DNA of 64,000 nucleotides from an uncultured bacterium (GTDB taxonomy: Bacteria; Bacillota; Clostridia; Lachnospirales; Lachnospiraceae): assembly GCA_905215775.1 (NCBI GenBank), contig CAJMRM010000009.1, positions 1-64,000 of the forward strand. Direction: 5' to 3'. The notes under the pieces were generated by a model, which saw nothing but the letters and a program-made list of their open reading frames with translations, made no database searches and was not told where the DNA came from. The position numbers and the translations under genes are program-made. Within the stretch, counting starts at the first letter, position 1, and the number at the start of each line of letters is the position of its first letter. Shown here in pieces: positions 60,702 to 64,000 of the stretch.

Positions 60702-61967
60702 ATGGCGTTAAAGAAAAAGCCGGTGACCGGCATGAAGGATATCCTGCCCCAGGAAATGCAGATCCGCGATTACGTGCTGAATCAGATCAAGGAAACGTAC
60801 CGCGGCTTCGGATTCTCTTCCATTGAGACTCCCTGTGTGGAGCACATTGAAAACCTGCTGAGCAAGCAGGGGGGAGACAATGAGAAGCTGATCTTTAAGG
60901 TATTAAAGAGGGGCGAAAAATTAAACTTAGAGGCGGCAGAGACAGAAAATGACCTGGCAGACAGCGGCCTGCGCTACGATCTGACGCTTCCGCTGTCCAG
61001 ATATTATTCCAATAACGCGGCCAATCTGCCGTCTCCCTTTAAGGCGCTGCAGATCGGAAGCGTATGGAGGGCAGACCGCCCCCAGAAGGGCCGCTACCGC
61101 CAGTTTGTCCAGTGCGACATCGACATCTTCGGCGACGCCACCAGCCAGGCGGAGATCGAGCTGGTGCTGGCGACCACCACAGCCTTAAAAAAGATTTGTC
61201 CCAACAACCAGTTCGAGGTCCGCATCAACGACCGGAAGATCCTGCGGGCCATGGCCGTTTACAGCGGCTTCCCGGAGGAGGACATTGAAAAGGTGTTCAT
61301 CACCGTGGACAAGATGGACAAGATCGGCGTGGACGGCGTAAGAGCGGAGCTGGTGGAAAACGGATATTCTGAAGAAACGGCCGATAAATACCTGGAGCTC
61401 ATGGGACAGGTGACGGGTGATGCCGACGGAGTCCGCCGTATGGGAGAGATCCTTTCAGGCGTACTGGAGGACGGCGCGGCCGAAAATCTGGCGGAGATCA
61501 TGGATACGGTCATGAGCGTGTCCGGCGGAGGCTTCGGACTGAAATTTGATCCCACCCTGGTCCGCGGCATGGGCTATTACACCGGCACGATCTTTGAGGT
61601 GGCCATGGAGGGCTTTGGCGGCTCTGTGGCCGGCGGCGGAAGATATGATAAGATGGTGGGAAGGTTCACAGGCATGGATACTCCGGCCTGCGGCTTTTCC
61701 ATCGGCTTTGAGCGGATCGTGGGGATCCTCATGGACGCCGGCTTTGTGGTTCCGGAAAAGAACGCCAGAGAGGCCTGGATGTATGAAAAGGGCATGGGAA
61801 TGGAGCGTCTTTCTGAGATCCTCAAGGAGGCCATGGCTGCCCGCGCAGAGGGGAAAACGGTCCTGGTGACCCAGATGAACAAGAATAAAAAGTTCCAGAA
61901 GGAGCAGCTGGGAAAAGAAGGCTATATAGAGTTTAAGGAGTTCTATAAAGAGGAATTAAAGCGTTAG
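60702..61967 (+). CDS. hisS: Histidyl-tRNA synthetase
   Basis: A 421-residue class II synthetase charging tRNA-His. Motif 2 (RADRPQKGRYRQFVQCDIDIFG, in parts), the histidine-A loop GMGYYTGTIFEV and motif 3 (GFSIGFERIVGIL) are clear. The C-terminal anticodon domain is shorter than usual, the protein ending near residue 421 with KEFYKEEL. GGAGGAACGAG upstream of the ATG. No T-box precedes it, so it is cotranscribed from upstream. Confidence 0.95.
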   Translation: MALKKKPVTGMKDILPQEMQIRDYVLNQIKETYRGFGFSSIETPCVEHIENLLSKQGGDNEKLIFKVLKRGEKLNLEAAETENDLADSGLRYDLTLPLSRYYSNNAANLPSPFKALQIGSVWRADRPQKGRYRQFVQCDIDIFGDATSQAEIELVLATTTALKKICPNNQFEVRINDRKILRAMAVYSGFPEEDIEKVFITVDKMDKIGVDGVRAELVENGYSEETADKYLELMGQVTGDADGVRRMGEILSGVLEDGAAENLAEIMDTVMSVSGGGFGLKFDPTLVRGMGYYTGTIFEVAMEGFGGSVAGGGRYDKMVGRFTGMDTPACGFSIGFERIVGILMDAGFVVPEKNAREAWMYEKGMGMERLSEILKEAMAARAEGKTVLVTQMNKNKKFQKEQLGKEGYIEFKEFYKEELKR

Positions 61968-61982
61968 CAGGAGGAGAATATC

Positions 61983-63782
<1,800 letters not shown>

Positions 63783-63802
63783 AGAAGAATAAGGATAAAG
63801 GG

Positions 63803-63833
63803 GGCACCGGCAGCAGCCGGTGTCCTCTTATTT
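63803..63833 (+). terminator. Terminator after aspS
   Basis: GGGCACCGGC (63803-63812) pairs with GCCGGTGTCC (63817-63826), one G-U, then TCTTATTTGG. Confidence 0.8.
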
Positions 63834-63872
63834 GGTTAGTGGGAAGAAATAGCTGTCCTGCCTCACTTCCGG

Positions 63873-64000
63873 ATGGAAGGTCAGAAGGAGTGGAAAAGAA
63901 AATACAGGATCATCAAAACGAATATGATATTTACACTGTTATATATAAGCGTACTATGTTTAGAATTGCGGACCTTTTCCAGCACATATATCTGGATGGA
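63873..64000 (+). CDS. Partial frame running off the right edge (uncertain)
   Basis: Two plus-strand frames stay open to the window end. One starts at ATG 63873 (MEGQKEWKRK) and becomes hydrophobic (MIFTLLYISVLCLEL), as in a membrane protein. The other starts at GTG 63890 (MEKKIQDHQNEYD). Neither has a good ribosome site. One may be the first part of a gene continuing outside the window. Confidence 0.35.
   Translation, partial: MEGQKEWKRKYRIIKTNMIFTLLYISVLCLELRTFSSTYIWM

Overview
The window looks like chromosomal DNA of a spore-forming anaerobic member of the Bacillota, most likely a Lachnospiraceae-type clostridium. The evidence is a SipL-like spore-coat morphogenesis protein, a YtvI-like sporulation membrane protein, a ChW-repeat cell-wall enzyme, a T-box leader, a Rex-type redox operator, and the order rel, metallo-hydrolase, hemZ, hisS, aspS. 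No rRNA, tRNA, CRISPR array, insertion sequence or prophage was seen. Most genes are on the plus strand and GC-rich. The 35-43.9 kb stretch looks lower in GC.

Layout. 0-3.7 kb: a hairpin-rich duplicated repeat, a histidine kinase and response regulator, and an MFS transporter. 3.8-8.6 kb: a DEAD-box helicase with a long leader, a lactonase-family beta-propeller, aroC and rpiB. 8.7-10.0 kb: an iron-dependent alcohol dehydrogenase read leftward under a Rex-like operator. 10.0-15.8 kb: a cobalamin-riboswitch operon with a lipoprotein CbiK-like chelatase, a membrane-anchored NEAT-like surface protein, a binding lipoprotein, a FecCD permease and an extended ATPase. 15.8-23.7 kb: a PrcB-like lipoprotein, a TtcA-like tRNA thiolase, sipL, a GIY-YIG protein, a D,D-carboxypeptidase, trhA, a pseudouridine synthase and ytvI. 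23.8-29.0 kb: a sugar-acid module (EamA transporter, GntR/FCD regulator, GntP permease, IlvD/Edd dehydratase) linked by a shared operator-like motif. 29-34.6 kb: a small EamA protein, a radical SAM protein, a solitary HicB, a flavin reductase, pepA and a second MFS transporter.

35.3-43.9 kb is the most unusual part. After a pseudogene broken by an in-frame TGA comes a seven-gene operon, mostly overlapping or nearly touching: a secreted TIM-barrel protein, a VTC (CYTH-fold) protein, a DUF4956 membrane protein, a CotH-type kinase, a second large secreted TIM-barrel protein, a HEAT-repeat membrane protein and a processive GT2 synthase. I read it as a surface-polymer synthesis and modification system whose product cannot be told from sequence.

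43.9-64 kb: leftward brnQ behind a T-box leader, leftward lepB-lysC, then glgB, an MscS channel, a small alarmone hydrolase overlapping a ChW-repeat polysaccharide deacetylase, leftward ggt and an M20 amidohydrolase, and rel, an MBL hydrolase, hemZ, hisS and aspS. An open frame of uncertain identity runs off the right edge. All calls come from reading the sequence. Family names rest on recognised motifs and no database search was possible.
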